DNA from: Flavobacteriaceae bacterium MAR_2010_188
GTDB lineage: Bacteria > Bacteroidota > Bacteroidia > Flavobacteriales > Flavobacteriaceae
Reading direction: 5' to 3'
NCBI GenBank assembly: GCA_900104375.1
Contig: LT629302.1
Location: forward strand, 1,890,001 to 1,954,000
DNA length: 64,000 bases
In this document: positions 54,573 to 64,000 of the stretch, piece by piece
How positions within the stretch are numbered: position 1 is the first letter of the stretch
How the letters are laid out: each line of letters opens with the position of its first letter
Program-made: the position numbers and the translations under genes
Notes under the pieces: model-generated
Told to the model about the DNA's origin: nothing
Seen by the model: the letters and a program-made list of their open reading frames with translations, nothing else
The model's database searches: none

Positions 54573-55148
54573 TTAGTTGTTTCCGTTTCCTAATACCAAA
54601 TCTATTTTGGAAGTAAGTGGCAAATAATCGCCAACTTTTAATTTTTTACCTTCATACTGAATTCCCAAAACCAAATCTCTAGCCATATTATCTACATAAG
54701 TAATATTCCCTACTTGAAAGCCAACTGCCTCCAAGGTTGGTTTTGCCTGTCTAAAGGTCTTTTCTAAAACATCTGGAATCGGCACTTTTCTATAACCTGA
54801 AGGATTTAGAGTCAAAGCTATTTTTCGGTACTCCTTTACCTGTGCTCCTGGCTCAGGATATTGCTCTATTACAGAATATTTAGGGTATTTTGGATTATAA
54901 TTGGCCGAATCCTGTATCTCCATCGAGAGATCTGCTTCATCCAACTCCATTTGTACCATTTTTAATGACTTGCCGGTAAGGTCAGGTACTTCAACAAAAT
55001 CACCATGATTTGTAGTCGACTTTAACCATTGCAACGCTAAAAAACCGATGATTACAATAGCAAGTATAGCAATACCCAATTGCTTGAAGAATTCTCGACT
55101 ACCTACAAATTTTATGAAGCTCATTGACTGATTTTGGAATGATGACAA
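54573..55148 (-). CDS. PASTA-domain membrane protein
   Basis: 191 residues with one N-terminal helix (LGIAILAIVIIGFLALQW, about residues 20-40) and two or three periplasmic PASTA repeats. The first starts at FVEVPDLTGKSLKMVQMELD and ends EQYPEPGAQVK; the second starts at RKVPIPDVLEKTFRQAKPTLE. PASTA domains bind peptidoglycan precursors or PBPs. Here they occur without a kinase or PBP domain. It is divergent from ddl (55266), a peptidoglycan precursor gene, which fits a cell-wall role. Confidence 0.88.
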   Translation of the reverse strand: MSSFQNQSMSFIKFVGSREFFKQLGIAILAIVIIGFLALQWLKSTTNHGDFVEVPDLTGKSLKMVQMELDEADLSMEIQDSANYNPKYPKYSVIEQYPEPGAQVKEYRKIALTLNPSGYRKVPIPDVLEKTFRQAKPTLEAVGFQVGNITYVDNMARDLVLGIQYEGKKLKVGDYLPLTSKIDLVLGNGNN

Positions 55149-55265
55149 ATATATAAAAATCTTAAAGGTTTTTAGATTTCCATTATAAGTGATATTTTAG
55201 CTGAACTCAACTTCGCTTTAAATTATTGCCCGAAGGATATATTGAGCCTTCCTCAAAACTTTTCT

Positions 55266-56270
55266 ATGTCAGAAGAACCAAATCTTAAGAAAAACATTGC
55301 CATCATTATGGGTGGCTTTTCTAGCGAATATGAAATCTCTATTAAAAGTGGACAGGTTGTCTACGAAACCTTGTCAGAAATCTATAACTGCTATCGTATT
55401 CATATTTTCAGGGATCGCTGGGTGTATGTGGATGAAAAAGGTATCGAATACCTTATCGACAAAAACGATTTCACAGTAGAGGTAGAAGATCAGGAAATTA
55501 TCTTTGACTGTGTTTTTAATGCAATACATGGCTCTCCGGGAGAAGATGGATATATGCAAGCTTATTTGAATTTGGTTGAAATTCCCCAGACCAGTTGCGC
55601 TATGTACCAAGCAGCATTGACCTTTAATAAACGAGATTGTCTTACTGTTCTAAAGAAACACGGCATCTTAACCGCGAAATCTTACTTTCTCAATAAAGGT
55701 GATTCTATCGATAAGCATGCAATTATTCAGACCGTTGGCCTTCCGTGTTTTGTAAAGGCAAATCGTGCAGGTAGTAGTTTTGGAATCACTAAAGTTTATA
55801 AGGAAGAAGACATCGATAACGCACTAGAAGTTGCTTTTAAAGAAGATAATGAAGTTCTTATTGAATCGTTTTTAGATGGCACCGAAGTTTCGGTTGGCGT
55901 TATAAGCTATAAAGATGAGATTAAAGTCCTTCCGCTGACTGAAATTGTGAGCAATAATGACTTTTTTGACTATAAGGCAAAATATCTTGGCGAATCCCAA
56001 GAGATTACTCCCGCTAGAATCGACAAGGAAATGGCAGATAAAGTAAATGCTGCCGCAGAAAAAGTTTACCGGGTTTTAGATTTGAAGGGTTTTAGCCGAA
56101 GTGAATATATTTTCAAAGATGGCGAACCACATTTATTAGAAGTCAATACTGTCCCGGGTTTAACAAAGGCCAGCATCTTACCTCAGCAAGCAGAAAAGGC
56201 AGGTATAAGTTTAGTTGATTTGTTTACAAATGCCATTGAAGAAGCTCTGAAGCAGAAGCGAAATAATTGA
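55266..56270 (+). CDS. ddl: D-alanine-D-alanine ligase
   Basis: About 334 residues from the ATG at 55266; a TTG at 55242 is in frame but less likely. An ATP-grasp enzyme that makes D-Ala-D-Ala for peptidoglycan. Seen are GGFSSEYEISIKSG, AIHGSPGEDGYMQAYL, PCFVKANRAGSSFGITKV (ATP site) and LLEVNTVPGLTKASILPQQ. Tyr/Ser details for D-Ala versus D-Lac specificity were not assessed. Confidence 0.94.
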   Translation: MSEEPNLKKNIAIIMGGFSSEYEISIKSGQVVYETLSEIYNCYRIHIFRDRWVYVDEKGIEYLIDKNDFTVEVEDQEIIFDCVFNAIHGSPGEDGYMQAYLNLVEIPQTSCAMYQAALTFNKRDCLTVLKKHGILTAKSYFLNKGDSIDKHAIIQTVGLPCFVKANRAGSSFGITKVYKEEDIDNALEVAFKEDNEVLIESFLDGTEVSVGVISYKDEIKVLPLTEIVSNNDFFDYKAKYLGESQEITPARIDKEMADKVNAAAEKVYRVLDLKGFSRSEYIFKDGEPHLLEVNTVPGLTKASILPQQAEKAGISLVDLFTNAIEEALKQKRNN

Positions 56271-56337
56271 CATTCCTAAAAAATCGTATTTTTACTTTAA
56301 GTATAAACAATTAACCTTTAGCCTTCGCTAACTTATT

Positions 56338-56793
56338 ATGAAACGCGCACTTTTTCCTGGATCTTTTGATCCTATAACTTTAGGACACTTTGATATTATT
56401 CAACGTGGAGTTAAGTTATTTGATGAAGTGGTTGTTGCTATCGGAATCAATGCAGATAAAAAATATATGTTTTCGGTTGATGAACGTAAGGGTTTTATAG
56501 AAGAATCTTTTAAGGATTCACCTAAGGTGAAAGTTGTGACCTATAAAGGTCTTACCGTAGATTTTTGCGAGAAAATCGATGCTGAATTTATTCTTCGGGG
56601 ATTAAGAAATCCGGCTGACTTCGAATTCGAAAAAGCCATTGCCCACACCAATCGTAAACTTTCTAAGATTGAAACGGTTTTCCTGCTAACTGCAGCCCGA
56701 ACTTCATATATCTCCTCCTCTATCGTACGCGATGTTATTAGAAATAACGGCGACTACACCGTGTTAGTACCAGACAGTGTAAGGGTTAAGTAA
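56338..56793 (+). CDS. coaD: Phosphopantetheine adenylyltransferase
   Basis: 151 residues, the usual size. It makes dephospho-CoA from 4'-phosphopantetheine and ATP. Seen are the nucleotidyltransferase TxGH motif in PGSFDPITLGHFDII, LRGLRNPADFEFEKAIAHTN and the C-terminal ISSSIVRDVIRNNGD. It lies 67 bp after ddl in the same orientation. Confidence 0.96.
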   Translation: MKRALFPGSFDPITLGHFDIIQRGVKLFDEVVVAIGINADKKYMFSVDERKGFIEESFKDSPKVKVVTYKGLTVDFCEKIDAEFILRGLRNPADFEFEKAIAHTNRKLSKIETVFLLTAARTSYISSSIVRDVIRNNGDYTVLVPDSVRVK

Positions 56794-57159
56794 GATTATT
56801 TTTTCTTGATTTTTGTACCAAAGCAAATTTATTTTGAATTTGTTGCGATACAGATATTGCAAATATTCTTCTCAAGACAAGTTGCAAGTCATTATATCAA
56901 TTGAAGAGTCTAAAGTATATCCTGAATGGTATTACCCCGTAAAAAAAAAAATCAATCAGATTCTGTATTTTAGCACAGATATCGTTCTTGACGCCTTCTT
57001 TAAAAAATTGATTAATAGCACTGTAAATATATAGGGATTAGATTCTAATGTGATTTTTTTTCGATAAATCGCATTAAAAAAAAGATTAAGCGATTTTACC
57101 TAATTATACAAGAAAATGGCTTTGATTAACCATAATCAATATACAGAAATCCGTAATTT
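56794..57159. other. 366-bp intergenic region without a convincing gene
   Basis: AT-rich, between the convergent coaD and GSCFA genes. A 73-codon frame from a TTG at 56813 shows no recognisable features and is not called. An imperfect stem AAATCGC (57066-57072) / GCGATTT (57090-57096) with a 17-nt A-rich loop could be a weak terminator for either flank, but it has no strong T-tract. Confidence 0.5.
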
Positions 57160-58110
57160 TTAAAAGTGAAGGTTTGGAAATTCAGATTTAATCTGATTTT
57201 TTATAGTTTCTAATTTTTGAAGAAATTGACGATGTGCGGATGATTCAGCGTTAAATGGTCGATGGCTTAACCCTCGTTGAATAGTTGCAACATCCGACAT
57301 GGTTTTTTGAGCGTCTTTGCTAATCCAACTTTCCTTAAATCTATCCCAGATAATTTCGATAGCAGTGTCATTGGGATGTACTAAATCTTTTCCATAAAAA
57401 CGGTAATCTCGTAATTCATCCATCATAATTTCATACGCAGGAAAGTAATGAGACTGATTATTATTCTTTAAAACCGAATGAACAGCAGATATTAAGTGTG
57501 CCTTACTTAAAGAATTTTCTAAAAAACCATCCTTTATATGGCGCACTGGCGAAACCGTGTAAATGATGGTAATATTGGGATTAATCTCTTTTATATTCTT
57601 TTCTATCTTTTTTAGAGAATTGACAATTTCATCAATACTTAAAAGTTTTTTATTGAAACGAGCCTGAGGAACTTTATGGCAATTGGCAACGACTTTTTGA
57701 TTTTCAATATTGAAATAAACCCAGGCTGTGCCTAAGGTAATTATTAAATGTGAAGCTTTTTTTAGTGTTTTTGCAGTTTCAACTAGTGCAGAATTTAAGT
57801 TTGAAGCCATTTCTTCAGAGCTAAAAGAATTTAAATCCGAATGCGCATCAAAACAATGAAACTGTTCGTTCTGCTCAAAAACTTCTTCAGTTGTATAAGT
57901 CTTATTAGAAATCGCTCTTACAATTAAATTTTCAATTGAGACGGGATTGAATAAAATCCCGATTGGATTTAATAATGTCGGAAACTTAAAATAATCGAGT
58001 TTTGCTCCAATATTTTCAACAAAGCAACTTCCCAATCCCAGCAAATTAGAATGGTAGTCAATCTGATTTTCAGCTTGAACTTTAACTGGAACGTTGGTAA
58101 ATAGTTTCAT
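57160..58110 (-). CDS. GSCFA domain protein
   Basis: 316 residues. The family name motif appears as LGLGSCFVENIGAKLDYFKF (about residues 25-45). TLGTAWVYF and the C-terminal YGKDLVHPNDTAIEIIWDRF give the block pattern of SGNH-like hydrolases (G-S near the start, D-x-x-H-P near the end), so an esterase/acylhydrolase-like activity is plausible but not shown. It begins 18 bp after alaS ends and is probably co-transcribed with it. Confidence 0.88.
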   Translation of the reverse strand: MKLFTNVPVKVQAENQIDYHSNLLGLGSCFVENIGAKLDYFKFPTLLNPIGILFNPVSIENLIVRAISNKTYTTEEVFEQNEQFHCFDAHSDLNSFSSEEMASNLNSALVETAKTLKKASHLIITLGTAWVYFNIENQKVVANCHKVPQARFNKKLLSIDEIVNSLKKIEKNIKEINPNITIIYTVSPVRHIKDGFLENSLSKAHLISAVHSVLKNNNQSHYFPAYEIMMDELRDYRFYGKDLVHPNDTAIEIIWDRFKESWISKDAQKTMSDVATIQRGLSHRPFNAESSAHRQFLQKLETIKNQIKSEFPNLHF

Positions 58111-58128
58111 CTGAATTTAGAACAGTCT

Positions 58129-60741
58129 TTATTCCAGGTATTTTTTTGCCTCGCTTAGAGCTTGGTCTATTCCGCTTGGGTTCTTACCGCCCGCAGTTGC
58201 GTAGTATGGTTGCCCACCTCCACCACCTTGAATAAATTTCCCGAGTTCCCTCACGATGTTACCCGCATTCAGGTTTTTCGAAGACACCAATTCCTTAGAA
58301 ATGTAACATGAAAGAAGTGCTTTATCATTTTGTTCTGAAGCAAAAAGTAAAAACAGATTGTCGTATTTCTGGCCCATTTCAAAACTTACATCCTTTAGTC
58401 CATTGCTATCCAAATCTAATTTCTTAGCCAAAAATTGAATTCCGTTTACTTCCGTAAGTTCATTTAAAAGATCACCTTTTACATTTTTTGCTTTCTCTTT
58501 AAGCAGGCTTTCTATTTCCTTTTGGAGCTTAAGATTTTCCTGTTGTAATGAATCTAAAGCAGTCGCAGCATCTTTTGGATTATTGAGCATATGCTTCATC
58601 TCCAAAAACTGCTTATTATTTTCAGTGAAATAATCTTTCACGGCGTCGCCAGTAATAGCTTCGATCCTTCTAATCCCTGAAGCTACTGCGCCTTCAGACA
58701 AGATTTTAAAATGCCAGATATCGGAAGTATTATTTACGTGTGTTCCACCGCATAATTCAATGGACTTACCAAAACGAATCGTTCTAACAGAATCCCCGTA
58801 TTTTTCACCGAACAGCGCCATCGCACCTTGTTCAATCGCTTGGGCCATTGGGATATTCCTTTCTTCTTTCAACTCTAAATTACCAGCAATTCTAGCATTT
58901 ACAAAAGCCTCAACCTCTTCAATTTCTTCGGTAGTCATTTTAGAAAAATGAGAGAAATCGAAACGTAAATATTTAGAATGAACTGCAGATCCTTTTTGCT
59001 CCACGTGAGTTCCCAAAACTTCTCTAAGCCCTTGATGCAACAAATGAGTCGCGGTATGATTTGATGTAGTTCTTACCCTTTGATTTTTATCAACGATAGC
59101 CGTAAACGTGCCTTCTATATGTTTTGGTAATTCTTCGGTAATATGAATGATGATGTTGTTTTCCTTTTTAGTGTCTAAAATGTAGGTTACATCGCCATTT
59201 TCGGCCTCGATGTAACCTTTATCGCCAACCTGTCCGCCTCCTTCGGCATAAAAAGGCGTTGGATTAAAAACAAGTTGATATTGAATACCATCTTTTTTGG
59301 AGGTTACTTTTCTATAGCGAGTAATCTTCACTTTTTCTTCTAGTGAATCGTAGCCCACAAACTCTTGATCTTTATCTTCCTTAACACTGATCCAATCTTC
59401 GGTAGAAAGTTCACTGGCAGCACGCGAACGTGTTTTCTGTTGAAGCATTTCATCTTGAAACTCTTCATGATTGTAGGTCAATCCTTTTTCTCGTAATATC
59501 AGCGCAGTTAAATCGATTGGGAATCCGTAAGTATCGTATAGTTCAAAAGCTTTTTTACCAGAAATGGTATCGCCCTTTGTCTTTTTAATAATCCCATCTA
59601 AAAGAACCAATCCTTGATCTAAGGTTCTTAAGAAAGATTGCTCTTCTTCTTTAATCACGTTTTCAATCAATTGCTTTTGAGAAATCAATTCGGGGAAAGC
59701 GTCTCCCATTTTGAGGGAAAGAATATTTGTGAGCCTATAAATAAATGGTTGTTTCTGATCTAAAAAGGTAAATCCATAACGTATCGCTCTTCTAAGAATT
59801 CTTCTTATCACATAACCAGCGCCTGTGTTGCTCGGTAATTGCCCATCTGCAATACTAAATGCGACCGCTCTAACGTGATCACTTATCACTCTAATTGCCA
59901 CGTCTACATCTTTATCCTTTCCGTAATCTTTATCGGTTATGACCTCAATTTCTCGAATGATTGGTGTAAAAACGTCGGTATTGTAATTAGATTGAACATC
60001 TTGTAATACCATACAAAGTCTTTCAAAACCCATCCCAGTATCGATATGCTTTTCAGGAAGTTGTTCTAAACTGCTATCAGCTTTACGGTTGTATTGCATA
60101 AATACCAAGTTCCAGATTTCTACAACTTGGGGATGGTCTTTATTGACCAAGTCTTTCCCTGGTGTTTTGGATTTTTCTTCTTTAGACCTGATATCTACAT
60201 GAATTTCACTACACGGTCCGCATGGACCTTGGTCGCCCATTTCCCAGAAATTATCCTTCTTGTTTCCCATTAGAATTCGGTCTTCAGAAACATATTGTTT
60301 CCAAAGATCAAAAGCTTCCTTATCCATTGGAAGCTTATCATTTTCATCGCCTTCAAATACAGTAACGTACAGAATATCCTTGTCAATTTTATAAACTTCG
60401 GTCAACAATTCCCAAGCCCAAGCAATCGCTTCCTTCTTAAAATAATCACCAAAGCTCCAATTTCCCAGCATTTCGAATAAGGTATGGTGATAGGTATCGT
60501 AACCAACTTCTTCCAAATCGTTGTGCTTCCCAGAAACCCTTAAGCATTTTTGGGTATCGGCAATTCTAGAACTTTTCGGTTTTGCATTCCCTAAAAAGTA
60601 TTCTTTAAATGGTGCCATACCAGAATTGACGAACATTAAGGTTGGGTCATCTTTTAAAACCATCGGGGCAGACGGCACGATTAGATGTTCTTTTCCCTTA
60701 AAAAAATCTGTGAATGTCTCTCTTATCTTCTGCGACTTCAT
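58129..60741 (-). CDS. alaS: Alanyl-tRNA synthetase
   Basis: 870 residues, full length for a bacterial AlaRS. The class II catalytic domain (about residues 1-450) starts with [20 protein letters not shown] and includes [14 protein letters not shown]. The editing domain has the zinc motifs HTATHLLH and CGGTHVNNT. The C-terminal DHHA1-like domain ends [15 protein letters not shown]. It is divergent from the M23 peptidase gene. Confidence 0.97.
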   Translation of the reverse strand: MKSQKIRETFTDFFKGKEHLIVPSAPMVLKDDPTLMFVNSGMAPFKEYFLGNAKPKSSRIADTQKCLRVSGKHNDLEEVGYDTYHHTLFEMLGNWSFGDYFKKEAIAWAWELLTEVYKIDKDILYVTVFEGDENDKLPMDKEAFDLWKQYVSEDRILMGNKKDNFWEMGDQGPCGPCSEIHVDIRSKEEKSKTPGKDLVNKDHPQVVEIWNLVFMQYNRKADSSLEQLPEKHIDTGMGFERLCMVLQDVQSNYNTDVFTPIIREIEVITDKDYGKDKDVDVAIRVISDHVRAVAFSIADGQLPSNTGAGYVIRRILRRAIRYGFTFLDQKQPFIYRLTNILSLKMGDAFPELISQKQLIENVIKEEEQSFLRTLDQGLVLLDGIIKKTKGDTISGKKAFELYDTYGFPIDLTALILREKGLTYNHEEFQDEMLQQKTRSRAASELSTEDWISVKEDKDQEFVGYDSLEEKVKITRYRKVTSKKDGIQYQLVFNPTPFYAEGGGQVGDKGYIEAENGDVTYILDTKKENNIIIHITEELPKHIEGTFTAIVDKNQRVRTTSNHTATHLLHQGLREVLGTHVEQKGSAVHSKYLRFDFSHFSKMTTEEIEEVEAFVNARIAGNLELKEERNIPMAQAIEQGAMALFGEKYGDSVRTIRFGKSIELCGGTHVNNTSDIWHFKILSEGAVASGIRRIEAITGDAVKDYFTENNKQFLEMKHMLNNPKDAATALDSLQQENLKLQKEIESLLKEKAKNVKGDLLNELTEVNGIQFLAKKLDLDSNGLKDVSFEMGQKYDNLFLLFASEQNDKALLSCYISKELVSSKNLNAGNIVRELGKFIQGGGGGQPYYATAGGKNPSGIDQALSEAKKYLE

Positions 60742-60895
60742 TTATGCTGTATTGTTGGATTTTTCTAAACCTCTTCTTTGGTTTATCTCGATGCAAATAT
60801 ATTTCTAAAATCAGCGTTAAGCGTTTAACTTTATAAACCTTTTTTAAAAGGATAGCGTGAATTTAATATCGAAAAAATTTTGTAGGTTTGTTAGC

Positions 60896-60919
60896 TTACC
60901 ACGTTTTTTAAAGTGGTAA
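60896..60919 (+). promoter_or_regulatory. Leader stem-loop of the M23 peptidase gene
   Basis: TTACCAC/GTGGTAA arms (60896-60902 and 60913-60919) with a 10-nt loop. A -7-like box TAGGTTTG lies at 60883-60890, so transcription would start close to 60897 and the hairpin would sit at the very 5' end of the mRNA. No -33 box at proper spacing was found. No T-tract follows, so it is not a terminator. Confidence 0.45.
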
Positions 60920-60958
60920 ACCGCGATACCTAAACGCAAAAATAGGATAAATTACAAA

Positions 60959-61930
60959 ATGGCGAAGGTTAAATATTATTATGACCCAGACACTCTGTCT
61001 TATAGACGGATAGAACGCCGTAAGCGTAATACTTTTAAGTATGCCGCCGTTTTTATCTTAGGTTCTGCACTCTTCGGATTCCTTTTTGTTTTCTTCGCTG
61101 GCCAATTTGTGGACTCTCCCAAGGAAAAAGCAATGGCTAGAGAGATGAGAAATATGGAACTTCAATACAATCTTCTCAATAAAAAATTAGACGATGCTTT
61201 TGCCGTTTTAGAGAGTGTAGAAGAACGCGATAATGCTATTTATAGATTATATTTTGAAGCTAACCCAATTCCGGAAGAGCAGAGAAGAGCTGGTTTTGGC
61301 GGCGTTAATCGCTACAAGAAATATGAAGGTTATGATAATTCTGAATTGATTAAGGAAAGTAATATGAGGTTGGACAAGCTGCAAAAGGCAATTGTGGTTC
61401 AATCTAAATCCCTTGATGAAATTGCAGTTTTGGCCGAGGACAAGGAAAACTTTCTTGCCGCTATACCTGCTATTCAGCCAGTCAGCAATGAAGATCTTAC
61501 CAGAATGGCTTCGGGTTATGGTTATAGAACTGATCCTTTTACAAAGGTAAGAAAGTTTCACTTTGGGATGGATTTTACTGCTGCCCGCGGTACTCCGGTC
61601 TATGCCGCTGGTGATGGTGTGATTACCCGAGCCGATAATAAGGCTACAGGATACGGAAACCATATCCGCATTGATCATGGCTACGGCTATGTTTCTCTTT
61701 ACGGTCATCTTTATAAATATAATGTAAAGGAAAATCAAAAAGTAAAACGTGGTGACCTAATCGGTTTCGTCGGAAGTACCGGTCGTTCTGAAGCACCACA
61801 TCTACATTACGAAATATTTAAGGACGGAGAGCGCATCAATCCTATTAATTTCTACTACGGAAACCTCTCTGCGGAAGAATATAGCAAACTCCTTGAAAAA
61901 GCATCATTAGAAAACCAATCTTTAGATTAA
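60959..61930 (+). CDS. M23-family peptidoglycan endopeptidase, membrane-anchored
   Basis: 323 residues. One helix near the N-terminus (AAVFILGSALFGFLFVFFAG, about residues 29-48), a coiled-coil stretch (about 55-95), a linker, and the M23 zinc peptidase domain (about 185-300). Zinc ligands are seen in HFGMDFTA (HxxxD) and HLHYE (HxH); YGNHIRIDHGYGYVSLYGHL is typical. It should cleave peptide cross-links in the periplasm. It is followed 4 bp later by a MerR regulator. Confidence 0.94.
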   Translation: MAKVKYYYDPDTLSYRRIERRKRNTFKYAAVFILGSALFGFLFVFFAGQFVDSPKEKAMAREMRNMELQYNLLNKKLDDAFAVLESVEERDNAIYRLYFEANPIPEEQRRAGFGGVNRYKKYEGYDNSELIKESNMRLDKLQKAIVVQSKSLDEIAVLAEDKENFLAAIPAIQPVSNEDLTRMASGYGYRTDPFTKVRKFHFGMDFTAARGTPVYAAGDGVITRADNKATGYGNHIRIDHGYGYVSLYGHLYKYNVKENQKVKRGDLIGFVGSTGRSEAPHLHYEIFKDGERINPINFYYGNLSAEEYSKLLEKASLENQSLD

Positions 61931-61934
61931 AATT

Positions 61935-62264
61935 ATGCATATAGAACTTCCCGAAAAAAGGTACTATGGAATTGGTGAAGTTGCACAGGCATTTAATGTC
62001 AACACTTCACTGATCAGGTTTTGGGAAAAGGAATTTGATGTCCTTCAACCTAAAAAAAATGCTAAGGGTAATAGAAAGTTTACCCAAGAAGATATTAGAA
62101 ACCTAAAATTCATATTTCACCTTGTAAAAGAGCGTGGATTTACCTTAGAAGGCGCGAAGACGCATCTTAAGGAAGACAAGAAAAAATCATTAAACAACTT
62201 CGAGATAATAAGTAAATTAGAAGATGTTAAGGCTCAACTAACAAAAATTAAAGATCAACTCTAA
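61935..62264 (+). CDS. MerR-family transcriptional regulator
   Basis: 109 residues: a winged helix-turn-helix (YYGIGEVAQAFNVNTSLIRFWEKEF, then GNRKFTQEDIRNLKFIFHLVKERG) and a short coiled coil. There is no effector-binding domain and no metal-ligand Cys. Such short MerR proteins are common next to M23/LemA genes in this phylum. It lies 12 bp before the lemA-like gene. Confidence 0.9.
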   Translation: MHIELPEKRYYGIGEVAQAFNVNTSLIRFWEKEFDVLQPKKNAKGNRKFTQEDIRNLKFIFHLVKERGFTLEGAKTHLKEDKKKSLNNFEIISKLEDVKAQLTKIKDQL

Positions 62265-62276
62265 ACAAATTTTAAA

Positions 62277-62879
62277 ATGAAAAAGTGGTTAATTCCAGTA
62301 ATTATAATAGCCCTTATTGCCTTTGTCGCATACAATTGGTCAGTTGGTTTTAATAATACCGCGGTAGAATTAAATGAAAATGTAAGCGAAGCATGGGGAA
62401 ATGTGCAGACCTCCTATCAAAGAAGAAATGACCTCATCGGAAACTTGGTCAATACCGTACAAGGCGCAGCAGATTTTGAAAGAAACACACTTAAGGATGT
62501 AATTGAAGCAAGGGCCAAAGCAACCCAAACGACGATTGATCCAACTAATATCACCCCAGAGCAACTAGAGCAATTTAATCAAGCGCAAGGCGAATTAAGC
62601 GGTGCGCTCTCGCGACTTTTGGTGACGGTAGAACGTTACCCCGATTTAAAATCTAATCAGAATTTCCTTAAACTTCAAGATGAACTGACCAGTACAGAGA
62701 ATACCATACAAACCGCTCGGGTTAGATATAATGAGGCAATTAAACCTTATAATAACCACGTTAAAAAATTCCCGAATTCAATTTTTGCTGGCATTTTTGG
62801 GTTTGAAGGGAAACCTTATTTTGACGCTGAAGCAGGTGCTGAAAGACCGGTGGACGTCGATTTTGATTTCGACTCATAA
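62277..62879 (+). CDS. LemA family protein
   Basis: 200 residues with an N-terminal helix (LIPVIIIALIAFVAYNW) and the LemA helical bundle: NNTAVELNENVSEAWGNVQTSYQRRNDLIGNLVNTVQGAADFE and RYNEAIKPYNNHVKKFPNSIFAGIFGF. The biochemical role of the family is unclear. It is followed by two TPM-domain genes, a combination frequently seen together. Confidence 0.93.
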   Translation: MKKWLIPVIIIALIAFVAYNWSVGFNNTAVELNENVSEAWGNVQTSYQRRNDLIGNLVNTVQGAADFERNTLKDVIEARAKATQTTIDPTNITPEQLEQFNQAQGELSGALSRLLVTVERYPDLKSNQNFLKLQDELTSTENTIQTARVRYNEAIKPYNNHVKKFPNSIFAGIFGFEGKPYFDAEAGAERPVDVDFDFDS

Positions 62880-62889
62880 ATTACCAAAC

Positions 62890-63330
62890 ATGTCTAAAAT
62901 AGAACACTTTTTAACTACGGTTGAAGAGGAAGAAATCATAGAAGCAATTAGACTGGCAGAACTCAATACATCTGGAGAGATTAGGGTGCATATTGAAAAG
63001 ACTACTGAAATCGATGCATTTGATAGAGCGATGGAACTTTTTCATAAGCTCAAAATGGATAACACTCGTCTTCAAAATGCTGTTTTACTATATATCGCAG
63101 TAGAAGATAAAACTTTTGTTATCTATGGAGATAAAGGCATCAATGACGTTGTGGATAAAGATTTTTGGAACAGCACAAGAGATGTTATTCAAACTCACTT
63201 TAAGGCTAATCGCTTTAAGCAAGGTATTGTAGATGGCGTAACCAAAGCTGGTGAGCAGTTAAATAAACACTTCCCTTACCTCGAAGATGATATTAACGAA
63301 CAATCCAACAAAATATCTATAGGTCCGTGA
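62890..63330 (+). CDS. TPM-domain protein, cytoplasmic
   Basis: 146 residues from the ATG at 62890, 10 bp after lemA. The same frame is open further upstream into lemA but lacks support there. It has the TPM core (ELNTSGEIRVHIEKT, LLYIAVEDKTFVIYGDKGIND) and no signal peptide. TPM domains include acid phosphatases and photosystem repair proteins, so the role here is not certain. Its stop overlaps the GTG start of the next TPM gene. Confidence 0.88.
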   Translation: MSKIEHFLTTVEEEEIIEAIRLAELNTSGEIRVHIEKTTEIDAFDRAMELFHKLKMDNTRLQNAVLLYIAVEDKTFVIYGDKGINDVVDKDFWNSTRDVIQTHFKANRFKQGIVDGVTKAGEQLNKHFPYLEDDINEQSNKISIGP

Positions 63331-64000
63331 TATTTAAAACCTCATATTCTTACGGTACGTTATTAGCATTTTTATTGGTTTCCACTTTATGTTTTTCACA
63401 ATTTGAAATCCCTGAAAAACCAAAAGAACAGACTAGCGTTTACGACTACGCCGGACTTTTATCTGGTTTTGAAAAAGCAAATCTAGAGCAGAAACTCATT
63501 AAATATTCCGATACAACTTCTACCCAATTTGTGGTAGCGATAATAAATACAACCAAGGGAGAAAACATTGGGCTTTTGGCGCCTAAATGGGGCCAACAGT
63601 GGGGCGTTGGTCAAGCCAAGGAAGACAACGGTGTCTTTATACTTTTGGCCAAGGACGACCGGCAAATTTGGATTGCACCGGGTTACGGAATAGAATCTCA
63701 ATTAACTGCCGGTATAAATGGAGAAATAATAAGAAACGTCATTATTCCTGAATTTAAGAAAGGGGATTATTACTCCGGTTTAGATAAAGGGACCGACGCA
63801 ATATTCGACCTTTTGATGGGTCAGTATGAAGGAACTCGACAGACCACAGAGAGTGGCGGAATACCAATTCAGGTTATTTTTATAATGATTATCATCTTTT
63901 TTGTCATCATCTCTTCCTTAAATAAAAAAGGTAGAAACGGTGGGAAAAATGGCGGAAAGCGTTCTGGCGGATTAGATATTTGGGACGCAATTATCTTAAG
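63327..64000 (+). CDS. TPM-domain protein, exported, 3' end outside window
   Basis: Starts at GTG 63327, sharing GTGA with the preceding stop; no better ATG precedes the signal peptide (LLAFLLVSTLCFSQ). The TPM domain follows (about residues 35-160: VYDYAGLLSGFEKANLEQKL, FVVAIINTTKGENIGLLAPK, WIAPGYGIESQLTAG), then a helix (VIFIMIIIFFVIISSL) and a basic Gly/Lys-rich stretch. The frame is open at the window edge. The usual partners LemA and TPM lie directly upstream in one operon. Confidence 0.88.
   Translation, partial: MIFKTSYSYGTLLAFLLVSTLCFSQFEIPEKPKEQTSVYDYAGLLSGFEKANLEQKLIKYSDTTSTQFVVAIINTTKGENIGLLAPKWGQQWGVGQAKEDNGVFILLAKDDRQIWIAPGYGIESQLTAGINGEIIRNVIIPEFKKGDYYSGLDKGTDAIFDLLMGQYEGTRQTTESGGIPIQVIFIMIIIFFVIISSLNKKGRNGGKNGGKRSGGLDIWDAIIL

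Noticed and set aside
56813-57034. 73-residue frame after coaD
   Set aside because: TTG start, no recognisable motif, and composition typical of AT-rich intergenic sequence. Retained only as a possibility in the intergenic entry.
62731-62889. Upstream extension of the first TPM-domain gene into lemA
   Set aside because: The extension overlaps the lemA C-terminus in another frame and adds no TPM-like sequence. The ATG at 62890 lies just after the lemA stop.

Overview
The window is AT-rich chromosomal DNA from a member of the Bacteroidota, most likely the family Flavobacteriaceae. The signs are a T9SS type B (gliding-motility type) C-terminal sorting domain, head-GIN (DUF2807), GSCFA, YceI and TPM proteins, very few Shine-Dalgarno-like sites, and promoters that fit the Bacteroidota pattern TTTG-N19-TAnnTTTG. 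No tRNA, rRNA, CRISPR, phage or transposase gene was seen. The family-level assignment is inference.

Region 1 (1-29700) is the most striking part. Nine consecutive genes for FtsX/MacB-type ABC permeases of about 800 residues lie head-to-tail on the minus strand. With them are two ATPases (one cut by the window edge), one HlyD-type periplasmic adaptor and one head-GIN protein. The adaptor and ATPase genes open the array. Divergent from them is a two-component pair: an NtrC-type sigma-54 activator and a membrane histidine kinase. The regulator/adaptor intergenic region carries two tandem 17-bp sites, 22 bp apart, placed 52 bp upstream of a sigma-54-like -24 box. The same arrangement with the same spacings recurs 23 kb away, in front of the last permease-ATPase unit. 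The simplest reading is that the kinase/activator pair controls two transcription units encoding a many-permease, few-ATPase mechanotransmission system. Most junctions in the array are filled with heptanucleotide microsatellites, CTACTGC-type repeats and a 16-20 bp palindrome (CCTGCC...GGCAGGCAGG).

Region 2 (29697-39951) encodes a class A penicillin-binding protein, a small membrane protein, a DsbD with a duplicated N-terminal domain, two rhodaneses, two thioredoxin-fold proteins, a MarR regulator with a clear operator/promoter, a YceI protein and a T9SS-secreted protein.

Region 3 (40045-46983) is a complete trpEGDCFBA operon. In front of it lie a good promoter, an 18-codon leader ORF with three consecutive Trp codons, and a strong intrinsic terminator, which together form a classical attenuator. 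A 369-bp block of microsatellites separates trpE from trpG.

Region 4 (46985-64000) is mostly housekeeping: a lipoprotein, a GNAT-nitrilase fusion, a DEAD-box helicase, a TspO-like membrane protein, a uracil-DNA glycosylase-like protein, YaaA, an RluA-type pseudouridine synthase, a PASTA protein, Ddl, CoaD, a GSCFA protein, AlaS, an M23 peptidase, a MerR regulator, LemA and two TPM-domain proteins, the last running off the window.
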